Origin: a virus
Direction: 5' to 3' (one strand)
DNA: 43,843 nucleotides
IMG/VR virus record: IMGVR_UViG_3300031977_002259
Span: 1 to 43,843 of that record
Shown here: one piece after another, positions 27,535-35,915 of the stretch
Layout of the letters: every line of letters begins with the position of its first letter
Numbering within the stretch: position 1 is the first letter of the stretch
Program-made: the position numbers and the translations under genes
Notes under the pieces: generated by a model
The model's input: only the letters and a program-made list of their open reading frames with translations
Database searches by the model: none
Told to the model about the DNA's origin: nothing

Positions 27535-30507
27535 ATGAGAAGTGTAAGTGATAAAAAACCTCCAGGAGACATAGAAAGACTCTTGTTTCCAGTATACCCC
27601 AGTCCAGAGGAGATGAATAATATAGGGGATTCCCCCTACCCATATCAACCAGCCACACCTCAGTTAGGTATGGACGATATATTGAAATATTTGGTGTCTG
27701 AACGAGGAGGAGATCCCGAACTATGGAGAGACCTAGCATACTATATCGGATTTCATGAGTCTGGTCCACACCAAAGGATGAGCCCTACTGCTAGACAGAT
27801 TTCTGATGGCGGTGTTGAGGGTCCAGCCAGAGGGACTTATCAGTTTGAAAAAGATTCTTTTGATACAGCAAAACAGAGGTATAGAAACCTGTTTTCTGCA
27901 ATGAGAGATATGGGGTACAAAGGTGATATGGATCAAGATATACTGGAGGCTAATAATGCTGACGAACTACCTCTAGATAAACAGACGGCGCTCTTGTACG
28001 CAAACCTTATACAAGGACCAGCAAAACTGGCTGATTATGTTTCTGGGGATATGAGTGCTACAGACCTATGGCTCCAAGGGCACAAGCTTAAAGAAGCGGA
28101 AGGCAATAGAGAACGGTTTGAGGAGAGTATGAGAGCGGCAGACGAGCAGAGAGAGACTTACTACCCTTTTGTTGGTAACAACCTTAGATCAGTAGATACC
28201 GAATCCAAACCCATACTACCTGCTGAAAACAATATTGGAGGTCGTGTTGCTGGAAACAAGAGCGGTGGAGGAGCTGAGAGTGATGATGACACTTCTATTA
28301 CAGACGGGAGGGGGAGAGTTATAAAGTACAAAAACGGGGGTAGACCAGGTGGTTTCTTGTCCTCTAATGCTAGAGACGGATGGCCGAAAGCCCACAAGTC
28401 GTACTATCCTTTCTCAGGTAGGGATGTAACGGTCGAAGATGGTGTTACTACCGTAGAGAATCGTCAAGGCTATGACTCTGGTATGAAAGAGATGCTAGAA
28501 CTGATAAGAATGGGGTCAGGGGGAAGCAGAAGACAAATAAGTTTGCCTACTGGAAGAGAGTATAAGGATACCGACCTTATGAGAACCACCACTAGATATG
28601 CTGGCGATGACTTTATTGATCAAAAATCCGCTAGATATAAGCTACATAAGGACGATAAAGCGAAAACCTTTGATCAGTATAAAGGAGTAAAAACACCTAA
28701 AGGGTCTAAATCCGTAGAGATACAAGGGGAAGATCTGAATTGGCTTCAAAGACAGTTCCCTAGATTGTTCTTGGAGAGGTACAAAACCAAAAGCAAGTAC
28801 AACGACGAAGGGGAGTTGGTGAAAAAAGTTAAGGTTTCCAGGGCTGGAGGTAGAGAAGTAAAGAAATACCCTACTAGTGCAGAGCTGGATGCTATTATAG
28901 AACAAGATATAAAAGCTGCTCAGGCTCAAGACAACACAAACGCTTCAGGGGGCAGGGTGGTCAAGTATAAACACGGGGGTCGTCACGATGATCCACCAAA
29001 CTACAGTCTCGGAAAGCAAGTCTTGGATTACCTCGCGGGGTATGGTCAGGCCAGACCACAAGAAAACAACAGATTCGACGCCACCCTGCAGGACATGGCG
29101 GACTTCTTCATGTCTCGCCAGGGGCAAGAGTTAGGCACAGAACCTAAACGAAGATACGTATCGGGTGAGGGCTTTGTTCCCGCCCCTTCTGAGCGGGAGG
29201 ATTTTGAAAGCATGCTGGGTCGCACGATGATCACAAATGACAAGGGTGAGGCCAGGAAATACACCCGCATGATGCAGGAGTATTTAGACGAACGAGCGGA
29301 AGACGCTGAGCAAAGGTCGTTCGTGGTCCCTGGCGCTGTAGATAAAGAGACGGGGGAGAGGGTAACTAGAAGTGAGTACCTGAGGCGTCAGGAAGAAGGT
29401 AATGCATTTGATACTACGCTCTCAGCGCCGATTGTGTACAACTACTTGAGTGAGAACCCTTCAGCTAGAGGTGTGGCTGCGGAGGAGTTTTATCATGCTG
29501 TCCAAACAGCCAACAATGCAGCAAAGGGAAGTATCCTTGACGACATCACTAACAAGGGCACCTCGGAGGCGATAAATGAGCTCATGGAAATGAATTACTA
29601 TAATTCCAAGTATCCCCATGGTCTGTTGCACGACGGTACAACATTTGACACCCTCAACCTATACCAGGCCAATGAGCCCCGCGATAACAGCGATAAAGGT
29701 TTTTATGATGGGGTACACCGCAAAAGCAGTGGTGAAGATGCGAGATGGGGTATGAATCTGTACTACCTGGGTGAAGATCAGGGTGAGGGTGACGCGGCCA
29801 TAAATTCTGGTATTTACTTCGCTCGTGAGATGGGGATCCTGCCAGAGGGTGAGATCACGGCCCAAGACCTACCAGAGATTCTGGAGAGGTTCAAGGGATA
29901 CACAGCCACACAGCCTGGAAGAACGGAGTTCGACTTAGAAAAACTCAAGGAGTGGAAGCCTGATGGAAGAAAGATTGTTAAGATCGGAAAGGATGGGAAG
30001 GTCATTCTAACCAAGTATGGTCAGAAGTGGATGCAGGATGACGAGAATAAGTTGCGGTTCAGGGAAAGAACCATGACCAAGGGTGAGGGTAAAGAGGCCA
30101 GGCTGGACAATCGTTACATGAGGATGCTGGAAGATATTATTACTGATGCCGCTAACCAACAGGGTATTTTCGATCCAACCAACATGAACCCCTCCATTGC
30201 TCGTGAAGGATATGAACGAAGCCTTAATTCTGGATACACGAAAGACTACAAGCGACGAAGTCCCGACCACCCAGCCAATAGATTCAGTAGTGGAAAGATG
30301 CCGATTGATTTGTTATTGGACATCCTTAATACTGGCGGGGGGCGTAGTAAATCATACAGAGAGCGGTCAGCCGAGATGGACTTGTTGAGAGGCAAGAGTG
30401 AAAGAGCAAGGAAAGAATATGACATAATTATGGAACAAATCTACGGTCGGCCTATAGTGACCCCACCTATATCTTTTAGTAAAGGAGGCAGGGTCAGTAA
30501 TAATTAA
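27535..30507 (+). CDS. Three-module polyvalent protein with lysozyme-like N terminus
   Basis: 990 residues, ATG overlapping nothing (TAAATG junction). Residues about 45-205 resemble a lytic transglycosylase: YYIGFHESG with Glu75 as likely acid, then GPARGTYQF (96-104). This would cut peptidoglycan at entry. Tag-like linkers occur at about 235 (GGRVAGNKSGGG), 257 (GRVIKYKNGGRPGG) and 470 (GGRVVKYKHGGRHDD). Residues 485-980 are homologous to residues 1-315 of the protein at 25110: LDYLAGYGQARPQ, AAEEFYHAVQTANN (EExxH near 650) and INSGIYFAREMG. The end is VTPPISFSKGGRVSNN. Probably a virion-associated lysin and ejected protein. Confidence 0.75.
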   Translation: MRSVSDKKPPGDIERLLFPVYPSPEEMNNIGDSPYPYQPATPQLGMDDILKYLVSERGGDPELWRDLAYYIGFHESGPHQRMSPTARQISDGGVEGPARGTYQFEKDSFDTAKQRYRNLFSAMRDMGYKGDMDQDILEANNADELPLDKQTALLYANLIQGPAKLADYVSGDMSATDLWLQGHKLKEAEGNRERFEESMRAADEQRETYYPFVGNNLRSVDTESKPILPAENNIGGRVAGNKSGGGAESDDDTSITDGRGRVIKYKNGGRPGGFLSSNARDGWPKAHKSYYPFSGRDVTVEDGVTTVENRQGYDSGMKEMLELIRMGSGGSRRQISLPTGREYKDTDLMRTTTRYAGDDFIDQKSARYKLHKDDKAKTFDQYKGVKTPKGSKSVEIQGEDLNWLQRQFPRLFLERYKTKSKYNDEGELVKKVKVSRAGGREVKKYPTSAELDAIIEQDIKAAQAQDNTNASGGRVVKYKHGGRHDDPPNYSLGKQVLDYLAGYGQARPQENNRFDATLQDMADFFMSRQGQELGTEPKRRYVSGEGFVPAPSEREDFESMLGRTMITNDKGEARKYTRMMQEYLDERAEDAEQRSFVVPGAVDKETGERVTRSEYLRRQEEGNAFDTTLSAPIVYNYLSENPSARGVAAEEFYHAVQTANNAAKGSILDDITNKGTSEAINELMEMNYYNSKYPHGLLHDGTTFDTLNLYQANEPRDNSDKGFYDGVHRKSSGEDARWGMNLYYLGEDQGEGDAAINSGIYFAREMGILPEGEITAQDLPEILERFKGYTATQPGRTEFDLEKLKEWKPDGRKIVKIGKDGKVILTKYGQKWMQDDENKLRFRERTMTKGEGKEARLDNRYMRMLEDIITDAANQQGIFDPTNMNPSIAREGYERSLNSGYTKDYKRRSPDHPANRFSSGKMPIDLLLDILNTGGGRSKSYRERSAEMDLLRGKSERARKEYDIIMEQIYGRPIVTPPISFSKGGRVSNN

Positions 30508-30515
30508 TATATTTG
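30508..30515 (+). promoter_or_regulatory. Promoter -7 box abutting a start codon
   Basis: TATATTTG followed by only CACT before the ATG at 30520. With the usual 4-7 bp from box to transcript start, the mRNA would be leaderless or nearly so. No clear -33 box. Confidence 0.6.
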
Positions 30516-30519
30516 CACT

Positions 30520-30945
30520 ATGGCAACACTAACAGTAACAATAAAAGAAGAGGTCGTACTGAACGGCAACGAGCACGGGTCTGAGAATATCATTGACATA
30601 GGTAATGTCGATAGTATGTTTGAGAGGCTTATAGACTGCACTGTAACAGAGGTGCCTCTGTTGTCTTTTGGGAGTACAGTAACTGGAGATACATTTGTTG
30701 ACGATACTGTGAAGTACCTTCGAATTACAAATCTTGACGATACTAACTATGTTACACTTAGAGTACTTGGTGCAAGCAAAGAGTATTTCGTCGTTTTAGA
30801 ACCTAAGAACTCATATGTGCTATTCAATGATGACATGGACGCCAACGCCACTGGATCTCAAACTGCATCTATCTCTTTCATTGATGAAATCAAAGCGGCA
30901 GCAAACACCGCTACATGTCAACTATCAATATTCGCAGCAGCATGA
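30520..30945 (+). CDS. Putative virion structural protein
   Basis: 141 residues (MATLTVTIKEEVVLNGNEHG...). Beta-rich, with VKYLRITNLDDTNYVTLRVL and KEYFVVLEPKNSYVLFND. This small beta-sandwich-like pattern recurs in minor virion proteins of aquatic phages, often encoded near tail genes. No enzymatic motif. It ends with an ATGA overlap to the 41-aa gene. Confidence 0.65.
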   Translation: MATLTVTIKEEVVLNGNEHGSENIIDIGNVDSMFERLIDCTVTEVPLLSFGSTVTGDTFVDDTVKYLRITNLDDTNYVTLRVLGASKEYFVVLEPKNSYVLFNDDMDANATGSQTASISFIDEIKAAANTATCQLSIFAAA

Positions 30946-31067
30946 AGATAAAAAAACCCAAATACAATAAGGGCGGTAAGTTCCCTGACCTGACTGGTGA
31001 CGGAAAGGTCACTAAAGCAGATATACTGAAAGGTCGTGGGGTTGGTATGAAAAAGAAGAAAAAGTAA
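30942..31067 (+). CDS. Tiny protein with KGGK and EF-hand-like DLTGDGKVTKADIL motif
   Basis: 41 residues: MKIKKPKYNKGGKFPDLTGD, then GKVTKADILKGRGVGMKKKKK. The DLTGDGKVTKADIL segment has the spacing of a dockerin/EF-hand calcium loop. Very similar tiny proteins occur in many aquatic phages, always uncharacterised. It is coupled to the upstream gene by an ATGA overlap. It carries the same KGGK motif as the large polyvalent proteins. Confidence 0.72.
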   Translation: MKIKKPKYNKGGKFPDLTGDGKVTKADILKGRGVGMKKKKK

Positions 31068-31125
31068 CACCAACACTTGCAAATGGGAAGTAAAGGATAC
31101 TTTAATCCTAGAAAAAAAAGATTTT

Positions 31126-31590
31126 ATGAAACTATCAAAAAATTTATCTCTCAGAGAAGCAACAAAAAGCACTACGGCTCTTCGCCACGGGATAGACAAC
31201 ACCCCCGACGAATACGTAATATCAAACCTGGAGACGATAGCTGAACGCATATTCCAGCCTATGCGAGATCACTTTGGGGTACCTATTGCAGTTAGCTCTG
31301 GGTATAGATGTAAAGAATTGAACACTAAGATTGGGGGGAGCCCCACTTCGCAGCATATGGTTGGGGAGGCTTTAGATCTTGATGCCCATGTATATGGAAA
31401 GATCACCAACGCCGACATATTTAAGTACATATATACTCATCTGGACTATGATCAACTCATTTGGGAGTTTGGGGATGACAAAGAGCCAGCATGGATACAT
31501 GTGTCTTACAAAAAGCACGGAGAAAACAGAAACAGAACATTGAAAGCCGTCAAAGAAGACGGTAAAACCACTTATATATATATGAAATGA
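31126..31590 (+). CDS. M15 family peptidase, probable endolysin
   Basis: 154 residues. Zinc ligands and catalytic residues of the M15A (D-Ala-D-Ala carboxypeptidase-like) fold are visible: VSSGYRCKELN (57-67), SQHMVGEALDLD (75-86) with His77 and Asp84, and WIHVSY (123-128) with His125. It would cleave peptide cross-links of host peptidoglycan at lysis. No signal peptide, so it needs a holin; candidate holins are at 4434, 33526 and 41221. The start codon is in an A-rich context; the stop overlaps the next gene by 4 bp. Confidence 0.9.
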   Translation: MKLSKNLSLREATKSTTALRHGIDNTPDEYVISNLETIAERIFQPMRDHFGVPIAVSSGYRCKELNTKIGGSPTSQHMVGEALDLDAHVYGKITNADIFKYIYTHLDYDQLIWEFGDDKEPAWIHVSYKKHGENRNRTLKAVKEDGKTTYIYMK

Positions 31591-33500
31591 GACTATCATC
31601 GTCATCAGCCCAAACAGCTGCATCAGCAAAAATAGAAATCAAACCACCTGCTCTAAACGGAGTTTTAGGGACGGGTGGAACAGACACCACATATGGTACG
31701 AATGGTGAAATACCTGGTGGGACTCCAGAAAGCGGATTGTCCGACTACATATTCACTTTGGAAAGCAGTGGTGGTGGTGCTTACAGTGACCCTAATGTAT
31801 ATACAGATAAATCTAACGTGTGGGTTACTAACCATACAAACGTAGCCTCTGGGAGCACACCTACGTTTAGCTGGACTCCAGATGTTGCAGATATAGATGA
31901 TTTCTATTCAGCAAATGAGATGCTGATTAATGGTAATGATATATACATAATTTATAGATGGGGAAGCTATAATAAAAACAACCTTGGAAATGATGCCTGG
32001 AATCAATATCTAAAAAACACTATTGATCCAGACACTGGTGAGCCTTTCGGTGAGTGGCCCCTTAGAGATGGAAACCCTGGTCCGAGTATAACAGATTTAT
32101 ATGACCCCGTAACTGGCCTTGCTCATATATACGGAACTGGGTACCTAACTTCTTCTCATATATTGGTTAAGTTTACTAATTGCGTAGTTGACGAGGTCGC
32201 TCAAGATATAACCTACGATTCTTTTGAGAAAAAAATACTCTATGGGGTGCAGCATCTTCACGGAAATGCTAGGACCAGTGATAAGTGGATTTTGTCTGAG
32301 AGAACGGAAACGTGGGGTAAGCCTGCTTCTTCTTATGGTGTTGACCAGATGATTGTTGTGGTTGATCTAAACAAGCCTATTTCAGAAACCAAGATATTTA
32401 ACTATAGCAATCTATTTAAAGACGCGGTAGGGACTAGAATTATAGGGACCACTATCCCTATGTTTGACCATGTGACAAGAAGAGCGTTCCTGCTCTCCAG
32501 TACTCCAACCGATGTCAAAAGATCTTTAATTACTCGTAATGAGCACGGAGTCTTAAACCCTATAATTGATAGCTCAGATCAAATTACAGCCACGGGTTCA
32601 TACGTTTACATTATGGGATACGACGCTAATTTTCCTAATTGGGCGAATCAAATTACCCCAAGTGGGTATTTTAATACTATAGACAGTCTAATTTGGTATA
32701 ATAACGCTAAAAATGGTCAACCTTTTAAAAACGTAACGATTCCAGAAGAGTACATTGATTTTTATACAAGCGAGTATAACGGTTGGAGTCGGGCCCTTTT
32801 GAGGGTAAACTTAGATAGCGGACAGGTAGAAACTGTTCATCACACTCTTCATAAGAAAGGATCGGGGCTCGTACATCCGTTTTCCTATGATAAGTACATA
32901 TTTACAATCACAATGGATCTTGGTGGTATTATGATTCATAGGTATGATTTAGAATCTGGAAGTCTTACAGTTAAGTTTCTTTGTGTTTATGAGAGTGGTC
33001 ATTATAAGAATGATCAGTTTGTTACATTTAATGAGTCTGTTGACCTTGTTTCTATGTTGAATAATATTTCTGTTTCAAACATAAGTGTTTCTGCAGATAA
33101 CGTGTATTCAACCCTATCACCAATATTTGGTATCATATCCGACACAAGAAGCGCAACAGACGACTTCCCTGATGGAAATAGAGCTAACATCTCCTCTCTC
33201 AAACCCCATTCCGCTGGTACAGACGGAGAGTTTATTTACGTACATTTTACTTCTATACCTCAAGTAATGAAGTTTAATTATAGCGATCTGTCATTTCACT
33301 CTTACACTGATACGGGTGCTACTGGGTCCCCAACAGACGATTATGTACAAATAGGAGATTATATTTTTGTTGGTAACGAAACGACAACACCATACAGTCT
33401 CAATTATTACCACAAAGACAACATAACCTCTGACAATGGTCAAATAACAACCATGACCCACGGTCCTTTTGGAGTCTTTCACTCAGACTTCAAGTTTTAA
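31587..33500 (+). CDS. Beta-rich tail or host-recognition protein
   Basis: 637 residues, linked to the endolysin by ATGA. After a Ser/Ala/Gly-rich N terminus (to about 50) the chain is almost all beta, with many Tyr, Asn and Asp and repeated strand patterns such as NDIYIIYRWGS, GTRIIGTTIPMFDHV, DGEFIYVHF and VQIGDYIFVGN. This suggests a beta-propeller or helix domain. Near-absence of charge clusters and the position next to lysis and virion genes fit a receptor-binding or tail appendage protein. No sequence family recognised. Confidence 0.65.
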   Translation: MRLSSSSAQTAASAKIEIKPPALNGVLGTGGTDTTYGTNGEIPGGTPESGLSDYIFTLESSGGGAYSDPNVYTDKSNVWVTNHTNVASGSTPTFSWTPDVADIDDFYSANEMLINGNDIYIIYRWGSYNKNNLGNDAWNQYLKNTIDPDTGEPFGEWPLRDGNPGPSITDLYDPVTGLAHIYGTGYLTSSHILVKFTNCVVDEVAQDITYDSFEKKILYGVQHLHGNARTSDKWILSERTETWGKPASSYGVDQMIVVVDLNKPISETKIFNYSNLFKDAVGTRIIGTTIPMFDHVTRRAFLLSSTPTDVKRSLITRNEHGVLNPIIDSSDQITATGSYVYIMGYDANFPNWANQITPSGYFNTIDSLIWYNNAKNGQPFKNVTIPEEYIDFYTSEYNGWSRALLRVNLDSGQVETVHHTLHKKGSGLVHPFSYDKYIFTITMDLGGIMIHRYDLESGSLTVKFLCVYESGHYKNDQFVTFNESVDLVSMLNNISVSNISVSADNVYSTLSPIFGIISDTRSATDDFPDGNRANISSLKPHSAGTDGEFIYVHFTSIPQVMKFNYSDLSFHSYTDTGATGSPTDDYVQIGDYIFVGNETTTPYSLNYYHKDNITSDNGQITTMTHGPFGVFHSDFKF

Positions 33501-33504
33501 AGTA

Positions 33505-33512
33505 TATATTTG
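33505..33512 (+). promoter_or_regulatory. Promoter -7 box TATATTTG
   Basis: Exact TAnnTTTG box just after the stop of the beta-rich protein, 13 bp before the ATG at 33526, followed by an A-rich leader. Confidence 0.65.
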
Positions 33513-33525
33513 CAAAAAATAAATC

Positions 33526-33789
33526 ATGATTGATTCAACTATTATTGACACTGTCGTAGCCGTAGCAGACACTGTTGCAACTATTGACCCTGTATTGACT
33601 GATGAAGTTGCAGAGGGTGGATATACTGTAGCTTCCTTTATAGCAGAGTTCTGGTCTGAACTCGTTCTCGGCGTCCTGGCTTTTGTTAAGATTATTGTGA
33701 ATCTCACCCCCACCGAAAACGACAATAAGGTATTCGGTTGGCTTGATTCACTGATAAACTTGATTATTGCCGATCGGAAGAAGAGCTAA
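33526..33789 (+). CDS. Small membrane protein, possible holin
   Basis: 87 residues (MIDSTIIDTVVAVADTVATI...). One clear hydrophobic segment, FIAEFWSELVLGVLAFVKII (about 38-57), then NLTPTENDNKVFGWLDSLIN and a basic end DRKKS. Similar short proteins with a membrane segment followed by a TPTExDxxxFGW sequence are found in many aquatic phages and are usually labelled holin or membrane protein. Its end overlaps the end of the convergent gene by 26 bp. Confidence 0.65.
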   Translation: MIDSTIIDTVVAVADTVATIDPVLTDEVAEGGYTVASFIAEFWSELVLGVLAFVKIIVNLTPTENDNKVFGWLDSLINLIIADRKKS

Positions 33790-34189
33790 GAGATCGGTAA
33801 AATCTCTGTACCATAAGTCTAGCCTTTTGGGTTAGGGCATACCTTACCCTGTAATTGAACTTTGTTTCTTCCCTAAAAAGGTGGTCTTCGTATGTCTGCG
33901 AAGGAGTAAGTTTATCGAAGTATTTGTGTATATACCCTTCTTTTACCAAAGGATATACAATCCTATCGGCTAGATGGTCTTTATTCATCCCGTACTCTTT
34001 AGAAGCGTAATCCAGGGTAAAGAACTCCAGGTCGTAAGCCCATAGCATAAAATACATCTCCTTTTGAAAGAGATCGTATTTAGATTGAAAGTCTAAAAGT
34101 GTGGACCTTATGTCTTTAAGGTGGTTTTGAGATATGTCCTTTTGACGTAATTTTGATACGTCACGAAACATTTTTGACTTATTTTTCAT
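33764..34189 (-). CDS. Winged-helix-like putative regulator, lone minus-strand gene in the late arm
   Basis: 141 residues. DLFQKEMYFMLWAYDLEFFT, LDYASKEYGMNKDHLADRIV, PLVKEGYIHKYFDKL and YRVRYALTQKARLMVQRFYR give the helix, recognition-helix-like turn and wing order of MarR/PadR-type winged-helix proteins. The resemblance is structural by eye. It is the only minus-strand gene in the late arm, and its ATG lies 3 bp from the ATG of the divergent gene at 34193. A transcription factor controlling the late arm is a reasonable guess. Confidence 0.65.
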   Translation of the reverse strand: MKNKSKMFRDVSKLRQKDISQNHLKDIRSTLLDFQSKYDLFQKEMYFMLWAYDLEFFTLDYASKEYGMNKDHLADRIVYPLVKEGYIHKYFDKLTPSQTYEDHLFREETKFNYRVRYALTQKARLMVQRFYRSLSSSSDRQ

Positions 34190-34192
34190 GCA

Positions 34193-34468
34193 ATGACGAA
34201 ATCTGAATTTTTAATTGAACTCTCTGAAATAGCTTCTCAAATAGACGACCTTTTCGAAAGGTACGGCAAAAGAGAGGAGATTATATCTATCATGCTCACA
34301 GGGACCGTTGAAGAGTCCGAAGATGGTGAAAAACACATACGCGCTGTGTATGGGTATAACATATACAGCGAAGAAGAGCTTGATGAAATACTTTCTTTCA
34401 TAAAGGACACTTACAGTAATCCAGGTTTGGATGCGGAGCTAGGGGATTTTGATGTATTTCTAAACTAA
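34193..34468 (+). CDS. Small acidic hypothetical protein
   Basis: 91 residues (MTKSEFLIELSEIASQIDDL...), acidic, with REEIISIMLTGTVEESEDGE and SEEELDEILSFIKDTY. No family recognised. It is translationally coupled to the next gene (TAATG, 1-bp overlap). First of a three-gene string leading to the GroES-like gene. Confidence 0.65.
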   Translation: MTKSEFLIELSEIASQIDDLFERYGKREEIISIMLTGTVEESEDGEKHIRAVYGYNIYSEEELDEILSFIKDTYSNPGLDAELGDFDVFLN

Positions 34469-34704
34469 TGGACGGTCTTATAAGAAAAATCATCATAGGG
34501 CAAAACCCTAAAGACGCCATGGCGTACTACGTGGGTATGAAGGCTGGTAGGGGTGAAGTGAGTGCCATAGTATTTGACGAGCCTGCGCTTTATCACCATT
34601 CAGTAAAGAGATACAACGTATACATACAAACTGATGATGGTCAGATGATGTGGAAATGCGTAGAAGATATGCCAGTTATAGTTGAATTTGATCTTAATTT
34701 CTAA
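34468..34704 (+). CDS. Small hypothetical protein
   Basis: 78 residues (MDGLIRKIIIGQNPKDAMAY...), beta-rich second half RYNVYIQTDDGQMMWKCVED. No family recognised. Joined on both sides by TAATG overlaps. The consistent coupling suggests equal production with the co-chaperonin. Confidence 0.65.
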   Translation: MDGLIRKIIIGQNPKDAMAYYVGMKAGRGEVSAIVFDEPALYHHSVKRYNVYIQTDDGQMMWKCVEDMPVIVEFDLNF

Positions 34705-35285
34705 TGAAAACATTTGATTTGTTTGTTGTTGAGCTGGAAAAAACCATCAACGACACAATAAAAACCGATTCGGGGCTCGAACTGTATATAGACACTAAGT
34801 TCAATGAGTTTGAGCACAGAGTTACTGAAGGCCCAGTGGTTGCTGTTCCTTTCAAGTACAACACTGGTGTAAATCCAGGGGATACTCTTTACTTTCATCA
34901 CCTTGTAGTCATGAATGACGGACAAGGCCTTACAGGTTTTGAAAACCACTACCTGGTTAGGTACAACCCAGAGCACACTGTAAACAACCAGGCTATAGCG
35001 TATAAGAACAGTGAGGGCGATATAAACCTTATAGGAGGGTGGACGCTACTAAAGCCAGTTGAGGACAAAGAAGACGTAGGTGAGGCCTTTATAGAGCTTG
35101 TTTCTTTAGAAGAGTCAGACAAACTGAAAGGCGAACTAGCTTTTGAAAGTGAATACACCGATGAGCTTGGTATATCTAAGGGGGATATAGTTGGTTTTAA
35201 GAAGAATATGGACTACAGAATCACAATAGACGGTCAGGAGTACTATAGGGTTCGATCAGAAGACTTGCTTTATGCCGAGATCTAA
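34704..35285 (+). CDS. GroES-like co-chaperonin
   Basis: 193 residues. The chain shows VVAVPFKYNTGVNPGDTLYF, VRYNPEHTVNNQAIAYKNSE, INLIGGWTLLKPVE and at the end GDIVGFKKNMDYRITIDGQE and YYRVRSEDLLYAEI. The GD.V.F......I.IDG.EYY.VR..D.L..I ending is the Cpn10 barrel signature. Like T4 Gp31 and other phage co-chaperonins it is divergent and longer (about 193 versus 97 residues). It would cap the host GroEL to fold virion proteins; no GroEL gene is present here. It ends with a 14-bp overlap with the next gene. Confidence 0.78.
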   Translation: MKTFDLFVVELEKTINDTIKTDSGLELYIDTKFNEFEHRVTEGPVVAVPFKYNTGVNPGDTLYFHHLVVMNDGQGLTGFENHYLVRYNPEHTVNNQAIAYKNSEGDINLIGGWTLLKPVEDKEDVGEAFIELVSLEESDKLKGELAFESEYTDELGISKGDIVGFKKNMDYRITIDGQEYYRVRSEDLLYAEI

Positions 35286-35562
35286 GTTTACAACCCTGGA
35301 GGCTGCCGTTAGGCTCATGGAGAGCATGGAGACGGCTATAGACAACATGATAGAAGAAATAAAAAAGCCAGTAGATACTGAGCTCAGTGGTGCTGGTCGG
35401 AAAGCTGAGCTTTCATCTATCAAACAAACTGCACTTGATTGTAAGGAGCTTCTCATAGAAAGACAGAGGCTTGAACAAATGACAAAAGATCTAAAAAATG
35501 ACGGAGAAATCAAACAAGAAAAAGACTACTCTGGAGGATTTGCAGAAAGGTTTTCAAAATAA
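35272..35562 (+). CDS. Hypothetical helical protein
   Basis: 96 residues (MPRSKFTTLEAAVRLMESME...), wholly helical, with a likely coiled coil around LDCKELLIERQRLEQMTKDL. Small, charged and helical proteins shortly upstream of terminase are sometimes small terminase subunits, but no DNA-binding motif is visible, so this is left open. The stop codon sits in AAAATAACAAT, matching the first 11 bp of the 24-bp element at 4885. Confidence 0.65.
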   Translation: MPRSKFTTLEAAVRLMESMETAIDNMIEEIKKPVDTELSGAGRKAELSSIKQTALDCKELLIERQRLEQMTKDLKNDGEIKQEKDYSGGFAERFSK

Positions 35563-35582
35563 CAATCATATTTATTTTAACG

Positions 35583-35915
35583 ATGAGTGGAATGGTGAAT
35601 ACGAAGACAGCTACACTGGACGAACTAGCGATAGCGGTTATAGCGTGGGCTGACGAAAGAGACCTTACTCATTCAGATAACGCCTTTAGGCAGATACTGA
35701 AGGTGATGGAGGAGGTCGGCGAGCTGTCTGGTGCCCTAGCAAAGCATCGAGAAGACGACGTCAAAGACGCTATAGGTGACGTACTCGTAACAATTATTAT
35801 CTTAGCAGTTCAACTCGGTTATAGTAGCACGGAATGTCTTGCGTTGGCTTACAACGAGATAGCAGAGAGAAAGGGTAAGACCGTAGATGGAGTATTTATA
35901 AAAGATGAGAGTTAA
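35583..35915 (+). CDS. MazG-like NTP pyrophosphohydrolase
   Basis: 110 residues. MEEVGELSGALAKH (about 42-55) and DAIGDVLVTIIILA (about 61-74) give the EExxE...ExxD-type magnesium-binding helices of the MazG superfamily, here EEVGE and DxxGD. Phage MazG-like enzymes hydrolyse nucleotides and may alter host (p)ppGpp or deoxynucleotide pools. It ends inside the next gene with an 11-bp overlap. Confidence 0.85.
   Translation: MSGMVNTKTATLDELAIAVIAWADERDLTHSDNAFRQILKVMEEVGELSGALAKHREDDVKDAIGDVLVTIIILAVQLGYSSTECLALAYNEIAERKGKTVDGVFIKDES

Noticed and set aside
31084-31245. 53-aa plus-strand open frame starting MGSKGYFNPRKKR
   Set aside because: Overlaps the M15 endolysin start out of frame and the latter is certain; the first codons could be a leader but evidence is insufficient.
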